A stretch of DNA of 32,438 nt from Rhodospirillaceae bacterium (GTDB lineage Bacteria; Pseudomonadota; Alphaproteobacteria; GCA-2731375). Numbering within the stretch: the first letter of the stretch is position 1; each line of letters opens with the position of its first letter. Positions 1 through 8,459 of the stretch are shown here, one piece after another. The DNA lies in assembly GCA_018667855.1 (NCBI GenBank), contig JABIRL010000363.1, positions 1 to 32,438 of the forward strand. The letters run 5' to 3'. A program made the translations under genes and the position numbers. The notes beneath the pieces are model-generated. The model searched no databases, had not been told where the DNA came from, and worked only from the letters and a program-made list of their open reading frames with translations.

Positions 1-1
1 A

Positions 2-625
2 GAGGACATGGACTACGCCGACGGGTTGTTCACGGTGGCCGGCACGGACCGAAGCATGAGCCTGGTGGATGTGGCCAGGTCCGCATTCATGCACGCCAAG
101 TTGCCCCCCGATCTGGAAGGCGGATTATTTGAAACCGCCACATTTTCGCCCGAAGCCGACACCTTTCCCAACGGCGCCCATGTCTGCGAAGTGGAAATCG
201 ATCCCGAAACCGGCCAGGTGAATTTGGTCAGCTATTCGGTGGTCGACGATGTGGGCACGGTGATCAATCCCATGGGCCTGAAGGGTCAGATCCATGGCGG
301 CATTGCCCAGGGCCTGGGCCAGGCATTGATGGAACAGGTGGTCTATGATCCCGACAGCGGGCAGATCTTGAGCGGCTCCTTCATGGATTACACCATGCCC
401 CGGGCGGATACGACCTGTGCGATCCAGGTGGAAAGCAATCCGGTTCCGACCAAGCAAAACCCCCTTGGCGCCAAGGGCGCGGGCGAGGCCGGTACGGTTG
501 GCGCCCTGCCGGCGGTGATGAACGCGGTGCTGGACGCCCTGGCGCCGCTCGGTGTGCGCGACCTGGACATGCCGGCGACCAGTGACCGGGTCTGGCATGC
601 CATCCAACAGGCCAAGACTACCTGA
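2..625 (+). CDS. Xanthine dehydrogenase/CO dehydrogenase-family molybdopterin-binding subunit, C-terminal part (5' truncated by window)
   Basis: The reading frame is open to the window edge, so this is the last ~207 residues of a larger protein; the ATG at 8 is probably internal. The text is typical of the C-terminal molybdenum-cofactor domain of the xanthine dehydrogenase/CoxL family. It has the VVDDVGTVINP stretch, the GQIHGGIAQGLGQAL helix and, near the end, GAKGAGEAGTVG, which carries the glutamate that acts as catalytic base in this family. Such subunits hydroxylate N-heterocycles, aldehydes or aromatic acyl-CoAs, with FAD and 2Fe-2S partner subunits that are not visible here. In an anaerobic aromatic setting a 4-hydroxybenzoyl-CoA reductase-like role is conceivable, but the substrate cannot be read from this fragment. 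The next gene starts 38 bases downstream on the same strand. Confidence 0.85.
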   Translation, partial: EDMDYADGLFTVAGTDRSMSLVDVARSAFMHAKLPPDLEGGLFETATFSPEADTFPNGAHVCEVEIDPETGQVNLVSYSVVDDVGTVINPMGLKGQIHGGIAQGLGQALMEQVVYDPDSGQILSGSFMDYTMPRADTTCAIQVESNPVPTKQNPLGAKGAGEAGTVGALPAVMNAVLDALAPLGVRDLDMPATSDRVWHAIQQAKTT

Positions 626-663
626 CAAATACAGTGGGCTGGACGAAGGCCCGAAAGGCTGTG

Positions 664-1677
664 ATGACCGACCATCAAGTTTTCAATCTGCCCGATTTGA
701 CTTTGCAATCAGGTGTTACCTGTCCCGATGCTAGTCTGGTCTACAAGACCTATGGCGAACTGGCCCCGGACAAATCCAATGTGATCGTCTATCCCTCGGC
801 ATTCGGTGGCCGACACATGGATATGGAATGGATCGTCGCCGAAGGACGGCCAATGGATCCGACGAAATACTTCATCGTCATCATGAATATGTTCGGCAAC
901 GGGCTGTCCACCTCGCCCAGCAACGCCACGGCGCCGCTGGACCGGGCGCAGGCGCCGCAGTTTACGATTTACGATAATGTCATGGCGCAACAGAGATTGT
1001 TGCGGGAGGTATTCGGGATCGAACGCATCGCGCTGGTCTTTGGCCGTTCCATGGGGGCCATACAGGCTTTTCACTGGGGGGCGTTGTTTCCGGAACAGGT
1101 GGCGCGGATCTGCTGCATCTGCGGCGCGGCCCGGCCATCGCCGCATAATCAGCTGTTCCTGCAGGGCTTGTGGGCGACGCTGACGGCGGACGAGAACTGG
1201 AAGGCTGGCTGGTTCGAGGATCAGCCGCAACGCGGTTTACTCGCGCTGGCGCGGGTCTATGCCGGCTGGGCCATGAGCCAGGCTTTCTATCGGGAGGAGA
1301 CATGGCGAGATCTTGACTATGCCTCGATGGAGGAATTCGTCGTTGCCCGCTGGGAAGGTTTTCTACAACGCCACGACGCCAACGACATTCTGGCAATGTT
1401 TTGGTCCTGGCAACATGCGGACATCAGCGCTAACGAGATATACAAAGGTGATTTTGATGGCGCACTCGGCGCCATTCAGGCCAAGGCCCTGATCATGCCG
1501 TCACGCAGCGATCTCTATTTCAGGGTGGAGGACAATCGGCGCGAAGTGGCCCGCATGCCGAACGCCGAATTACGCCCGATTGAATCAATCTGGGGCCACA
1601 TGGCCGGCTCCTGGCCGGAAGGCGCCGAGGACGGCCGTTTCATCGACGAGGCCGTCCACGAACTATTGGCGTCTTAG
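664..1677 (+). CDS. Alpha/beta-hydrolase of the homoserine O-acetyltransferase (MetX)-like family
   Basis: A 337-residue alpha/beta-hydrolase. The nucleophile elbow is GRSMGA (Ser129) and the late catalytic histidine lies in IWGHMAG (His312). The N-terminal half (YKTYGEL, the NMFGNGLSTSPSN region) resembles MetX-type acyltransferases. True MetX usually has GGSMGG at the elbow and a stricter GYxTYG start, so I call this a family relative rather than methionine biosynthesis. An upstream GTG at 634 would add ten residues, but GAAAGG lies about 5 bases before the ATG at 664, which favours that start. The gene follows the molybdenum subunit closely, so the two could be co-transcribed. Likely role: hydrolysis or acyl transfer on a catabolic intermediate; substrate unknown. 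Confidence 0.8.
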   Translation: MTDHQVFNLPDLTLQSGVTCPDASLVYKTYGELAPDKSNVIVYPSAFGGRHMDMEWIVAEGRPMDPTKYFIVIMNMFGNGLSTSPSNATAPLDRAQAPQFTIYDNVMAQQRLLREVFGIERIALVFGRSMGAIQAFHWGALFPEQVARICCICGAARPSPHNQLFLQGLWATLTADENWKAGWFEDQPQRGLLALARVYAGWAMSQAFYREETWRDLDYASMEEFVVARWEGFLQRHDANDILAMFWSWQHADISANEIYKGDFDGALGAIQAKALIMPSRSDLYFRVEDNRREVARMPNAELRPIESIWGHMAGSWPEGAEDGRFIDEAVHELLAS

Positions 1678-1678
1678 A

Positions 1679-2911
1679 TCAGCGGACGAATTCAACGCCG
1701 AAGGTTCCCAGATCGGCTAATTCCTTGTCGGGCAGGGCGGCGCGGGTTTCTTTCATGGCATCCCCATCGTAGGACGCGGTGAGCTCCTTGAGCCTGGGAT
1801 AGACTTCCTGGGAAAACAAAGTCATTGATCGTCTGGTCTGTTCGAACGTCAGATGGCCGGCCTGGCCCATGATCAGCAAGTTACCGAAACCACCGGAATA
1901 ATCGTAGAACGCTTTGATCTGTTCATAGACCTGATCCGGGGTGCCGCAGAACATATTGCCCCGCGCCATCTGGTCATCCAGGGTGGCCTGCAAGGGAATA
2001 CCCGCCCCGCCCCGGCTGCCGCTGGCGATTTGCGCCGCCACCGCCGGCGGGTGATAGCCCGGCGGATTGCTGTATTCCACGGGGACCTTGTTCGAAGTCA
2101 TGTACCACAGCAGCAACTCGCCGCCGGCCTTCGCCTCCGCCTCATCATCGGCCACATAGATCAGGGCGCAATAGGCCAGCCGGTCAAGTGGTGCTTCATG
2201 GCCATGGCGGGCCATATAACCGTTCCGATAGCCATCGAATATGGACCGAACGCCCGGATAGCCGGCCAGGAAGACGGCGCCGGTATATTCATGTTCCGCC
2301 ACCGGCACGGCCGTGCCAGCGCTGCCGATTGTCACCCAGATCGGGGGATGGGGTTGTTGGTAGGGCCGCGGCCAAACGTTGACCTGACGGGCGTGAAACC
2401 AGCGCCCTTCAAAATTGAAGGGTCCGTCGTGGGTGGTCCACGCCTTGATGATCAGGTCATGGGCTTCCCACATCCGCTCGGTACCGCGATAGGGCGAGAC
2501 ATTCGCGGGCGCGGTTTCATAAGGCACGCCGCGCACGAAGCCGCATTCCAGGCGGCCGCGCGAGATTACATCGATCATCGCCATCTCTTCCGCCGTGCGG
2601 GTTGGCCGCGGCAGATTGGACAAGGGATTGCCTAACACCAGAATGCGCGCCGTCTTGGTTTCCCGCGCCAGGATGCCGGCAATTATCGGCACCGACGGCA
2701 CCACACAGGTCGCGGTCTGATGATGCTCGTTCAGCATGATTTCCAGGCCGAGGTCTTCCGCCATCAGCCACATATCAAGGAATTGATGGTAGTTATCGGC
2801 GCCTATTTCCGGATCGTAATGTTTATTCGGCAAGCTGACCCGAATGGAGCGATATGTGTCCTGATCGGGCAGCTGGGGATAGGCATCCTCGGTAAAAAAC
2901 CATGCTTTCAC
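1679..2911 (-). CDS. LLM-class flavin-dependent oxidoreductase (luciferase-like monooxygenase)
   Basis: A 410-residue member of the bacterial luciferase-like superfamily, a TIM barrel using reduced FMN or F420. Visible family marks are the early LMLNEHHQT segment, RILVLGNPLSNLPRP, the VISRGRLECGFVRG loop, WEAHDLIIKAW, and near the C-terminus FCGTPDQVYEQIKAF, the usual GTPxxV motif. The start is a GTG preceded by GGGAGG at good spacing. It lies 28 bases downstream of the alpha/beta-hydrolase gene on the same strand, with the hydroxyacid dehydrogenase further upstream, so the three probably form one minus-strand operon. It likely oxygenates or desaturates a small organic substrate; the sequence does not show which. 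The stop is only 1 base away from that of the convergent MetX-like gene. Confidence 0.85.
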   Translation of the reverse strand: MKAWFFTEDAYPQLPDQDTYRSIRVSLPNKHYDPEIGADNYHQFLDMWLMAEDLGLEIMLNEHHQTATCVVPSVPIIAGILARETKTARILVLGNPLSNLPRPTRTAEEMAMIDVISRGRLECGFVRGVPYETAPANVSPYRGTERMWEAHDLIIKAWTTHDGPFNFEGRWFHARQVNVWPRPYQQPHPPIWVTIGSAGTAVPVAEHEYTGAVFLAGYPGVRSIFDGYRNGYMARHGHEAPLDRLAYCALIYVADDEAEAKAGGELLLWYMTSNKVPVEYSNPPGYHPPAVAAQIASGSRGGAGIPLQATLDDQMARGNMFCGTPDQVYEQIKAFYDYSGGFGNLLIMGQAGHLTFEQTRRSMTLFSQEVYPRLKELTASYDGDAMKETRAALPDKELADLGTFGVEFVR

Positions 2912-2939
2912 GGCGCGGGACCTCCCAAATTCGGTTTAT

Positions 2940-3722
2940 TTATTTTGTGAACGATGCGACGGCTTGAACGAAGGCGGCGGGCTGTTCAGCCTGGGGGGCA
3001 TGCCCGGCCTCGGGGATAACGACCATCTCGGCGCCCTTGATCATGTCGCAGAACGCGCGGCCGTAATCCGGTGTGACCAGGCCGTCGCTTTCGCCCCAGA
3101 TCAGCAATGTGGGGACATCAATCCGATGCAGCCGGCCGGGCAGCTTCGGGTTATGCATATAGGGCTGCCAGGTATATAGCCCCAGGGCGACCCGGTTGGA
3201 TTGCATGACCTGCCGCTGGGCATCGGTCATGGCGGTGGGATCGGGGGCCTTGGCCGGATCATGCCACATGAGCCGGGCAAGATCGTCCGGCGGGGTGGCG
3301 AAGACGTCGGCGATATCGCGGTCCTCGCGACCGCCGACCTTGACGCCGACCGGATCCACCAATATCAGCTTCGACAGGCGCGCCGTCGATATCACGGCCA
3401 GTTCCGCCGCCGTCCAGCCACCCATGGAGAACCCCATCATGACGGCATCGTCGAGTTCAAGCGCATCCATCAGATCAAGGTAAAGATAGATCAAATCGGT
3501 CAGATCATCGAAGTGGTCGGGAATGGCCGAGCCGGCGAAGCCCGGATGCACGGGCGCGATAATCTCGAAGGATTCCGCCAGCTTGTCGGCAAACGGCATT
3601 GCCGCCACGGGCCCGCCGCCGCCATGAAGCATGAACAGCTGGGGCCCCGTTCCCTTGCGGACGACATCGACCGTTGCACCCGGCAGTTTAATACTGGTGG
3701 TACGTTCCGAACTTCCCGCCAT
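2940..3722 (-). CDS. Alpha/beta-fold hydrolase
   Basis: A 260-residue hydrolase of the C-C bond hydrolase/haloperoxidase-like alpha/beta fold. The oxyanion region is MLHGGGGP (~residues 33-40), the nucleophile elbow is GFSMGGWTA (~98-106), the acid is in WGESDGLV, and the histidine is in PEAGHAPQAEQPAAF near the C-terminus. That is a complete Ser-Asp-His triad at typical length. It sits between the D-2-hydroxyacid dehydrogenase (92 bases upstream) and the flavin monooxygenase (28 bases downstream), all on the minus strand. A role in cleaving an ester or C-C bond of an oxygenated product is plausible, but no specific substrate is indicated. Confidence 0.85.
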   Translation of the reverse strand: MAGSSERTTSIKLPGATVDVVRKGTGPQLFMLHGGGGPVAAMPFADKLAESFEIIAPVHPGFAGSAIPDHFDDLTDLIYLYLDLMDALELDDAVMMGFSMGGWTAAELAVISTARLSKLILVDPVGVKVGGREDRDIADVFATPPDDLARLMWHDPAKAPDPTAMTDAQRQVMQSNRVALGLYTWQPYMHNPKLPGRLHRIDVPTLLIWGESDGLVTPDYGRAFCDMIKGAEMVVIPEAGHAPQAEQPAAFVQAVASFTK

Positions 3723-3814
3723 TTTGCCCGATGCCCTCCAACCTTATTGTTTTAAGTTCGGCCATTCGGCCTTATGGAATTTGCGTGACGATCCACCATA
3801 CAATGCCCCGTGCC

Positions 3815-4804
3815 TTAGACAATGTCCTTCGGATCGACCTCGTTTTCCAGCGCCTTGCCCTTTACATGCCGCGCAATGTTATCAAGGAACAGTTGCTCCC
3901 AACGGGCCTGACTGCCGTCTCCACCAAAGGAGGTGTGGGGGGTGAGGCGTACTTTCGGATGGGACCAGTAGGGATCATCCGCGGGCAGTGGTTCCTGGCG
4001 AAATACATCCAATACGGCGGCGGCAAGACGGCCGTCATCAAGCGCGGCGATCATGGCGTCATCCACGATCAATGCGCCGCGTGCCACATTGATCAGAATG
4101 GCGCCCTGTTTCAAGGCCGCGAAAAAGCCCGCATCGGCGAAATCCCTGGTATCATCGTTAAGGGAGCACGCCAGGACGACCACGTCGGCCTCGGGCAGAT
4201 AGGCTCCAAGATCCGCCATGGTGCCGGCCTTGTCGACCAGATCGGATGTTTCCGGTGACCGGCGCACCACCATGGTCTTGGCGCCAAAGGATTTGACCCG
4301 CTTCGCGACCTGCTGGCCGATAGCACCAAAACCGACGATCAGCCAGTTCATCCGTGAAACTTCGTGAAACGGTGTAACCTGCCATAGCTTGTCGGCCTGC
4401 TGGCTTGCCTGCAACTCAATCGGGTGAAGCAGGTTCAAGGCATGGGCCATGACGTATTCGGATATGGCAACCGCCTGGGCGGAGCTGTTGCAAATTCGGA
4501 TGCCCTTGTCGGCTAGCTTTTTGTAGTGGGGATTATCCAAGCCGGCATTGAAGGTTTGCAGCACGCCAACGGATTTACTTCCAAGGGCCAGCTCGAACGC
4601 CTTGGCCAGGGCGCCGTCGGCGCTGATCCTGGGGCTCAGCCAGAAATAATCAATCTCGCGCTCACTGGACGGAATATCTACGCCTTCGGTCGGTACCCAG
4701 CCATCCTTACTGAACGGGTGGACAACGATATCCAAATCAAGCGCATCGAGACGCTCACCGATTAACTCAAGCGCCTTGTCGTAAATCGCGACGGTAACGG
4801 GCAT
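3815..4804 (-). CDS. D-isomer-specific 2-hydroxyacid dehydrogenase
   Basis: A 329-residue NAD(P)-dependent 2-hydroxyacid dehydrogenase, the usual length. The nucleotide-binding motif is IVGFGAIGQQVAKRV (~residue 155). The three catalytic residues are visible: Arg in NVARGALI, Glu in RQEPLP and His in TPHTSFGG. The ATG start has AGGAAGG upstream. The family reduces 2-oxoacids to D-2-hydroxyacids or oxidises them. The protein has no extra regulatory domain, so it is closer to glyoxylate/hydroxypyruvate reductase types than to the serine-pathway SerA. It heads the minus-strand group that includes the alpha/beta-hydrolase and a flavin monooxygenase. The exact substrate is unknown. Confidence 0.88.
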   Translation of the reverse strand: MPVTVAIYDKALELIGERLDALDLDIVVHPFSKDGWVPTEGVDIPSSEREIDYFWLSPRISADGALAKAFELALGSKSVGVLQTFNAGLDNPHYKKLADKGIRICNSSAQAVAISEYVMAHALNLLHPIELQASQQADKLWQVTPFHEVSRMNWLIVGFGAIGQQVAKRVKSFGAKTMVVRRSPETSDLVDKAGTMADLGAYLPEADVVVLACSLNDDTRDFADAGFFAALKQGAILINVARGALIVDDAMIAALDDGRLAAAVLDVFRQEPLPADDPYWSHPKVRLTPHTSFGGDGSQARWEQLFLDNIARHVKGKALENEVDPKDIV

Positions 4805-4881
4805 AATTCGCCTTCCTGAAAAAATTGTACTAGCTCATGACAACGTGTACGGCGCGCGGTGGATAATCCGTCCCGACACCG

Positions 4882-5697
4882 TCAAACGGGCTTATCGCCC
4901 TCCAAGATGACCCGCCACAACAAGCGTTCCTCGGCCTGGTCGAAATCCGGATCGGCGCGATGCATGGCGCAACGGTTGTCGCAGATGACCACATCGCCCA
5001 ATGTCCAATGATGGCGCAATGTGTTTTCCGGCCTGATCGCCTGATCCAGCAAATCATCCAGGAAGGGGCGGACGGCATGGTTTTCCATGCCTTCAATATC
5101 CAGCGCCTTGGTCAGGTGAAAGTAGAGCGCCTGTTTACCTGTCTCGGGGTGTGTGCGCACCATGGGGTGGCGGACGCCTTGGCTGTGCCGAGCCCGATCC
5201 GCGGCCGAATAGCTCGGACTGTCGGGCTCCATGCTATTGAGGGTCACCATGTTTTCGATTCTGTCCCGAGCTTCGGAGGACAGATACCGGAGTCCCTCGT
5301 ACATATCCGCGAAACAGGTATCACCGCCCGCACCGGGCAGTTTGCGGGCATACAGGACCGTCGCCTTGGGCGGCCGTTCGTGATTGGTATGATCCGTATG
5401 CCACATGGCAGCCGGGCGCATGTTTTCCCGGTTAACGATGCGGCTGACTTCCGGACATTCGGGCAGTCGAAAGTGCGCCCGGTGTTGCATCATGGGCGCA
5501 CCGAAATTCGCGATACCATCCCGAAACTCCCGTGCCGTCAGGTCTTGGCCGCGTATGACAAGAATGATGTTGTCCAACAGCGCCTGGTTCAGGGTCGCCA
5601 CGGTTTCGGCCTTCATCGGCCGCCGCAAATCCAGGCCAACGACCTCCGCGCCGAAGGTATCGCTCAATGTATCGCGCAATGGATTGACGGAAATCAC
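4882..5697 (-). CDS. TauD/TfdA-family Fe(II)/2-oxoglutarate-dependent dioxygenase
   Basis: A 271-residue dioxygenase with the full facial triad: His100 and Asp102 in MWHTDHTN and distal His246 in CAMHRADP. Arg262 in ERLLWRVILEG is the expected 2-oxoglutarate-binding arginine. TauD-family enzymes hydroxylate sulfonates, aryloxyalkanoates and similar compounds, releasing sulfite, phenol or an aldehyde. I place the start at the GTG at 5697 because an AGGGAG ribosome site lies 8 bases upstream. A TTG at 5715 would add six residues and overlap the upstream stop codon, but that would put the ribosome site inside the gene. The gene follows the flavin monooxygenase (stop at 5712) almost without gap, so they are probably co-translated. 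The enzyme needs O2, so this operon is likely used aerobically. Confidence 0.88.
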   Translation of the reverse strand: MISVNPLRDTLSDTFGAEVVGLDLRRPMKAETVATLNQALLDNIILVIRGQDLTAREFRDGIANFGAPMMQHRAHFRLPECPEVSRIVNRENMRPAAMWHTDHTNHERPPKATVLYARKLPGAGGDTCFADMYEGLRYLSSEARDRIENMVTLNSMEPDSPSYSAADRARHSQGVRHPMVRTHPETGKQALYFHLTKALDIEGMENHAVRPFLDDLLDQAIRPENTLRHHWTLGDVVICDNRCAMHRADPDFDQAEERLLWRVILEGDKPV

Positions 5698-5711
5698 GGT
5701 GATGTCTCCCT

Positions 5712-6977
5712 TCAATCGTTCTTTGCGGCCTCGCGTTGTTTCTGAGCATCGAACACGGAGGCACGAACCGCCGCTTTAACTACGGGCACATCCTCGCGGG
5801 CCAGGGGTTGCATATAGGTTTTGCGGGCCAGGGCCGCCTCGATATACGGCGCCAATTCGGCGGCTTTCTTGGCTTCCCTCTCTTCCACGTCTTTGGTGAA
5901 GTCTGGCATGACCTTGTCGGCGAACAGTTCCAGGGATTCACAGATATTCTGGTTGGTATTGCGGCCGGCCTGCTGCAGGAAGATGACCTGATCGATGCCG
6001 ACCTCCTGGAAATCGCTCAAATGCCGCGCCATGTCGTCCGGCGTTCCAATGCCGGCGCCGTCATATTCGGCCCGCGACATCGCCGCCTGGATCAGCCGGT
6101 CGGAAGCGTCACCGCGTTTTTCCATGAAATCTCCCCACATGTCGGAATGGCCGGGGGTGAAATCCTCGGCCACCAGCTTCTGTTGGGAATAGCGGAAGAA
6201 TTCGAAATTATCCTGGCCCCGACGGATTGCCTCGGCGCGATCCTCGTGCATGGAAAAAGCGGAAACCATGGCTAGATTGGCATTCACCGACCAACCAAGC
6301 GGTACGCATTCCTCGCTCTTGATGATGTCGTAATAGATCTTCGACCAGTTCTTGGCCTCGTCCGGATCAAGGAAGGAAAACGCCAAGGCGCCAATGCCGT
6401 TGCGCGCCGCGACCTTAATGGTGTCGCGGTTGGTACAAGCCATCCACAAGGGCGGATGGGGGGTCTGCAAAGGTTTGGGCAGGACATTGCGGCAGGGAAA
6501 GGAAAAGCCCTCGCCCTCGAAGCCCGGGTAGGGCGTCAGCATCATCATGTTGCAGATCTGCTCCGCCGCTTCCAGCGCCATGGCCCGTTTCGTTCTGGCG
6601 GAGATGCCGAAGGCGCCCAACTCCAACCGCGTCGCGCCTTCGCCAATGCCGAATTCGACCCGGCCATCGGACAGTAAATCAAGGGTCGCCAGACCCTCGG
6701 CAGTACGGGCGGGATGATTGTAGTTGGGTATGACCTGGCGGATGCCGTGGCCAAGGCGGATATTTTTCGTCAGCCCGGCGGCGGTCGCCAGGAACACCTC
6801 CGGGGCGGAGGCGTGGGAATATTCGTCCAGAAAATGATGCTCGACCTCCCAGGCGTAATCGAAACCCAATTTGTCGGCGAGGACGATTTGATCCAAGGCT
6901 TCCTTGAACAGACGGTGCTCGTCACCATCGTTCCAGGGGCGGGGCAGTTGCAATTCGTAAAAGACACCGAAACGCAT
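5712..6977 (-). CDS. LLM-class flavin-dependent oxidoreductase
   Basis: A second luciferase-like monooxygenase, 421 residues, distinct from the one at 1679-2911. Recognisable segments are the opening MRFGVFYELQLPRPW, WEVEHHFLDEYSHASAPEVF, the RLGHGIRQV strand, LSDGRVEFGIGEG and a late GTPDDMARHLSDF motif. The tail after about residue 350 is highly charged and helical. The ATG start is preceded by GAGGAG with 9-base spacing. A promoter with an inverted repeat in its spacer lies about 75-95 bases upstream. The TauD gene follows immediately, making a two-enzyme oxygenase transcript. The substrate cannot be assigned from sequence alone; desulfurisation or dealkylation would fit the TauD partner, but that is inference. 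Confidence 0.87.
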   Translation of the reverse strand: MRFGVFYELQLPRPWNDGDEHRLFKEALDQIVLADKLGFDYAWEVEHHFLDEYSHASAPEVFLATAAGLTKNIRLGHGIRQVIPNYNHPARTAEGLATLDLLSDGRVEFGIGEGATRLELGAFGISARTKRAMALEAAEQICNMMMLTPYPGFEGEGFSFPCRNVLPKPLQTPHPPLWMACTNRDTIKVAARNGIGALAFSFLDPDEAKNWSKIYYDIIKSEECVPLGWSVNANLAMVSAFSMHEDRAEAIRRGQDNFEFFRYSQQKLVAEDFTPGHSDMWGDFMEKRGDASDRLIQAAMSRAEYDGAGIGTPDDMARHLSDFQEVGIDQVIFLQQAGRNTNQNICESLELFADKVMPDFTKDVEEREAKKAAELAPYIEAALARKTYMQPLAREDVPVVKAAVRASVFDAQKQREAAKND

Positions 6978-7045
6978 GGCTCAACTCTCCTCAATATTAT
7001 CGGGGGCGGCCATCTCACGTGATCGGCGCTACCGGTGGGGCCTCA

Positions 7046-7074
7046 ACTATAGATATTACACCTGTAATTTGGAA
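7046..7074 (-). promoter_or_regulatory. Predicted promoter with 6+6 bp inverted repeat operator in the spacer
   Basis: On the minus strand a -35-like TTCCAA (7069-7074) and a -10-like TATAGT (7046-7051) are separated by exactly 17 bases. Almost the whole spacer (7055-7068) is a perfect inverted repeat, ATTACA-GG-TGTAAT read on that strand. An operator between -35 and -10 is a common place for a dimeric repressor or a MerR-type activator. It would control the monooxygenase-TauD operon starting at 6977. No candidate regulator lies next to it. The -35 match is weak, so the repeat is the stronger evidence. Confidence 0.45.
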
Positions 7075-7098
7075 GGGCTCCAAAACTGCGCCTTCCCG

Positions 7099-8253
7099 CT
7101 ATAAGCCCATGCGCTGGGCGATCACATTGCGTTGGATCTCGGAGGTGCCGCCGCCGATGGGGCCGACACGGGCATCGCGGAACATCATCTGCATGTCCTG
7201 ATCCAGGATATAGCCGGCCCCGGCCAGGATCTGCATGGCCATGTCCGCGACCTTCCAGTTGACCTCCGTCGCGTAGGCCTTGGCGACCGCGTTCTCCATG
7301 ATTGGGTCCAGACCCGCATCCAGCATCCGCGCCACGCGGAAGGTTTGCGCCCGGGCGGTCTGGTACATCATCTGCATCTCGGCGAATTTATGGCTGACCG
7401 CCTGGAACTTGCCAATGGGTCGGCCGAACTGCTGGCGCTCCTTGGCGTAGGCCAGGGCATGCTCCATGATCTTCAGGGTGTTGCCGACGCCGTTGGCCGC
7501 CAGGTTCAGGCGCTCCACGTTGAGGCATTTCATCAGGCCGTCCCAGCCGTCGTTTTCCGTGCCGATCAGGCGATCGGCAGGCAGGCGAACGTCCTCGAAG
7601 AAACAATGATTGGCCTCGGTCGTATTTCGCCCCAGGGCATCCAGGCGCTGCACCGTAACGCCGGGCAACGTGGTATCGACCACGAACATGGAAATACCAT
7701 CATAGCCCCGGCCCGGCTTGGTCTTACAGACGACCACCAGATTATGGGCCACATGGGCGGCGCTGTTATAGATTTTTTGGCCGTTCAGGATGTAGTCATC
7801 GCCGTCCCGTACGGCCAGGGTCTCGATCGAGGCCACGTCGGAGCCGTGATCAGGCTCGCTCAGGCACAGCGCCAGGCGCATCTCGCCCGCGATCACTTTC
7901 GGCAGGATCTCCCGCTTCATTTGGTCACTGCCGTGCAGCGCGATATGCATGCCGGCATAGATGCAGGTGATGCCCCAGGCCTGGGCGATGCCGCCATAGT
8001 GATAGGCCAGGGCCTCGGCCAATACCGCCAAATCGGTGAAGGATCCGTCCTGGCCGCCGTATTCCGCCGGGTAAACGATGCCGTTGACGCCGGCTTCCGC
8101 CAGGGCGGCGCAGGCCTCGAACGGGTACTCGCCTTGCTTATCCAGTTCGCGGATTTTCTCCGGCGGCAAAACCCGTTGCAGCGTACCAAGCACGCTGTCG
8201 CGCAGCAGTTTCTGCTCGTCCGTGAAACCGAAGCTGAGATTTGGATCAGCCAT
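7099..8253 (-). CDS. Acyl-CoA dehydrogenase
   Basis: A 384-residue flavoprotein of normal family length. Marks include LCLSEPDHGSDVAS (FAD/substrate loop, ~residue 128), the EDVRLPADRLIG segment, KERQQFGRPIGKFQAV and the C-terminal IGGGTSEIQRNVIAQRMGL. The usual YEGT glutamate position reads GGGT, as in isovaleryl/long-chain-type members, where the catalytic glutamate lies elsewhere. The substrate class is therefore not medium straight-chain by default. The ATG start has AAGGAGG upstream. It lies downstream of the enoyl-CoA hydratase on the same strand, with only a gene remnant between them, so the two probably work in one CoA-thioester beta-oxidation route. Role in an aromatic or alicyclic acid route is possible but not shown. 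Confidence 0.9.
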   Translation of the reverse strand: MADPNLSFGFTDEQKLLRDSVLGTLQRVLPPEKIRELDKQGEYPFEACAALAEAGVNGIVYPAEYGGQDGSFTDLAVLAEALAYHYGGIAQAWGITCIYAGMHIALHGSDQMKREILPKVIAGEMRLALCLSEPDHGSDVASIETLAVRDGDDYILNGQKIYNSAAHVAHNLVVVCKTKPGRGYDGISMFVVDTTLPGVTVQRLDALGRNTTEANHCFFEDVRLPADRLIGTENDGWDGLMKCLNVERLNLAANGVGNTLKIMEHALAYAKERQQFGRPIGKFQAVSHKFAEMQMMYQTARAQTFRVARMLDAGLDPIMENAVAKAYATEVNWKVADMAMQILAGAGYILDQDMQMMFRDARVGPIGGGTSEIQRNVIAQRMGL

Positions 8254-8273
8254 GAAAAAAAGCCTCCTTACAT

Positions 8274-8444
8274 TTACATGAGGTCCTGCAACAGCGGCCG
8301 TACTTCGTTGGCGAAGCGCTCCAGTTGCTCATGCCGCCGTTCGTAGGGTCCGGCGAAATCGAGCGAGATGCGGCGCACGCCCGCATCATGATAGGCGCGT
8401 ATGCGGGTCGCGACATCCCCCGGCGTGCCAAGCGCCCCGTTCCT
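8274..8444 (-). pseudogene. C-terminal remnant of an LLM-class flavin oxidoreductase
   Basis: Between the hydratase stop and the acyl-CoA dehydrogenase start, one minus-strand frame reads about 56 codons ending in TAA at 8274-8276. It carries GALGTPGDVATRIRAYHDAG, then VRRISLDFAGPYERR and FANEVRPLL. This is the GTPxxV C-terminal signature that the two intact luciferase-like genes in the window also carry. A stop (TGA, 8445-8447) blocks the frame just upstream, and there is no start codon or N-terminal barrel. It looks like the tail left by a deletion that removed the rest of a third monooxygenase gene. A longer overlapping ORF in another frame has no family features and was ignored. Confidence 0.7.
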
Positions 8445-8459
8445 TCAGGGGCAGGCACA

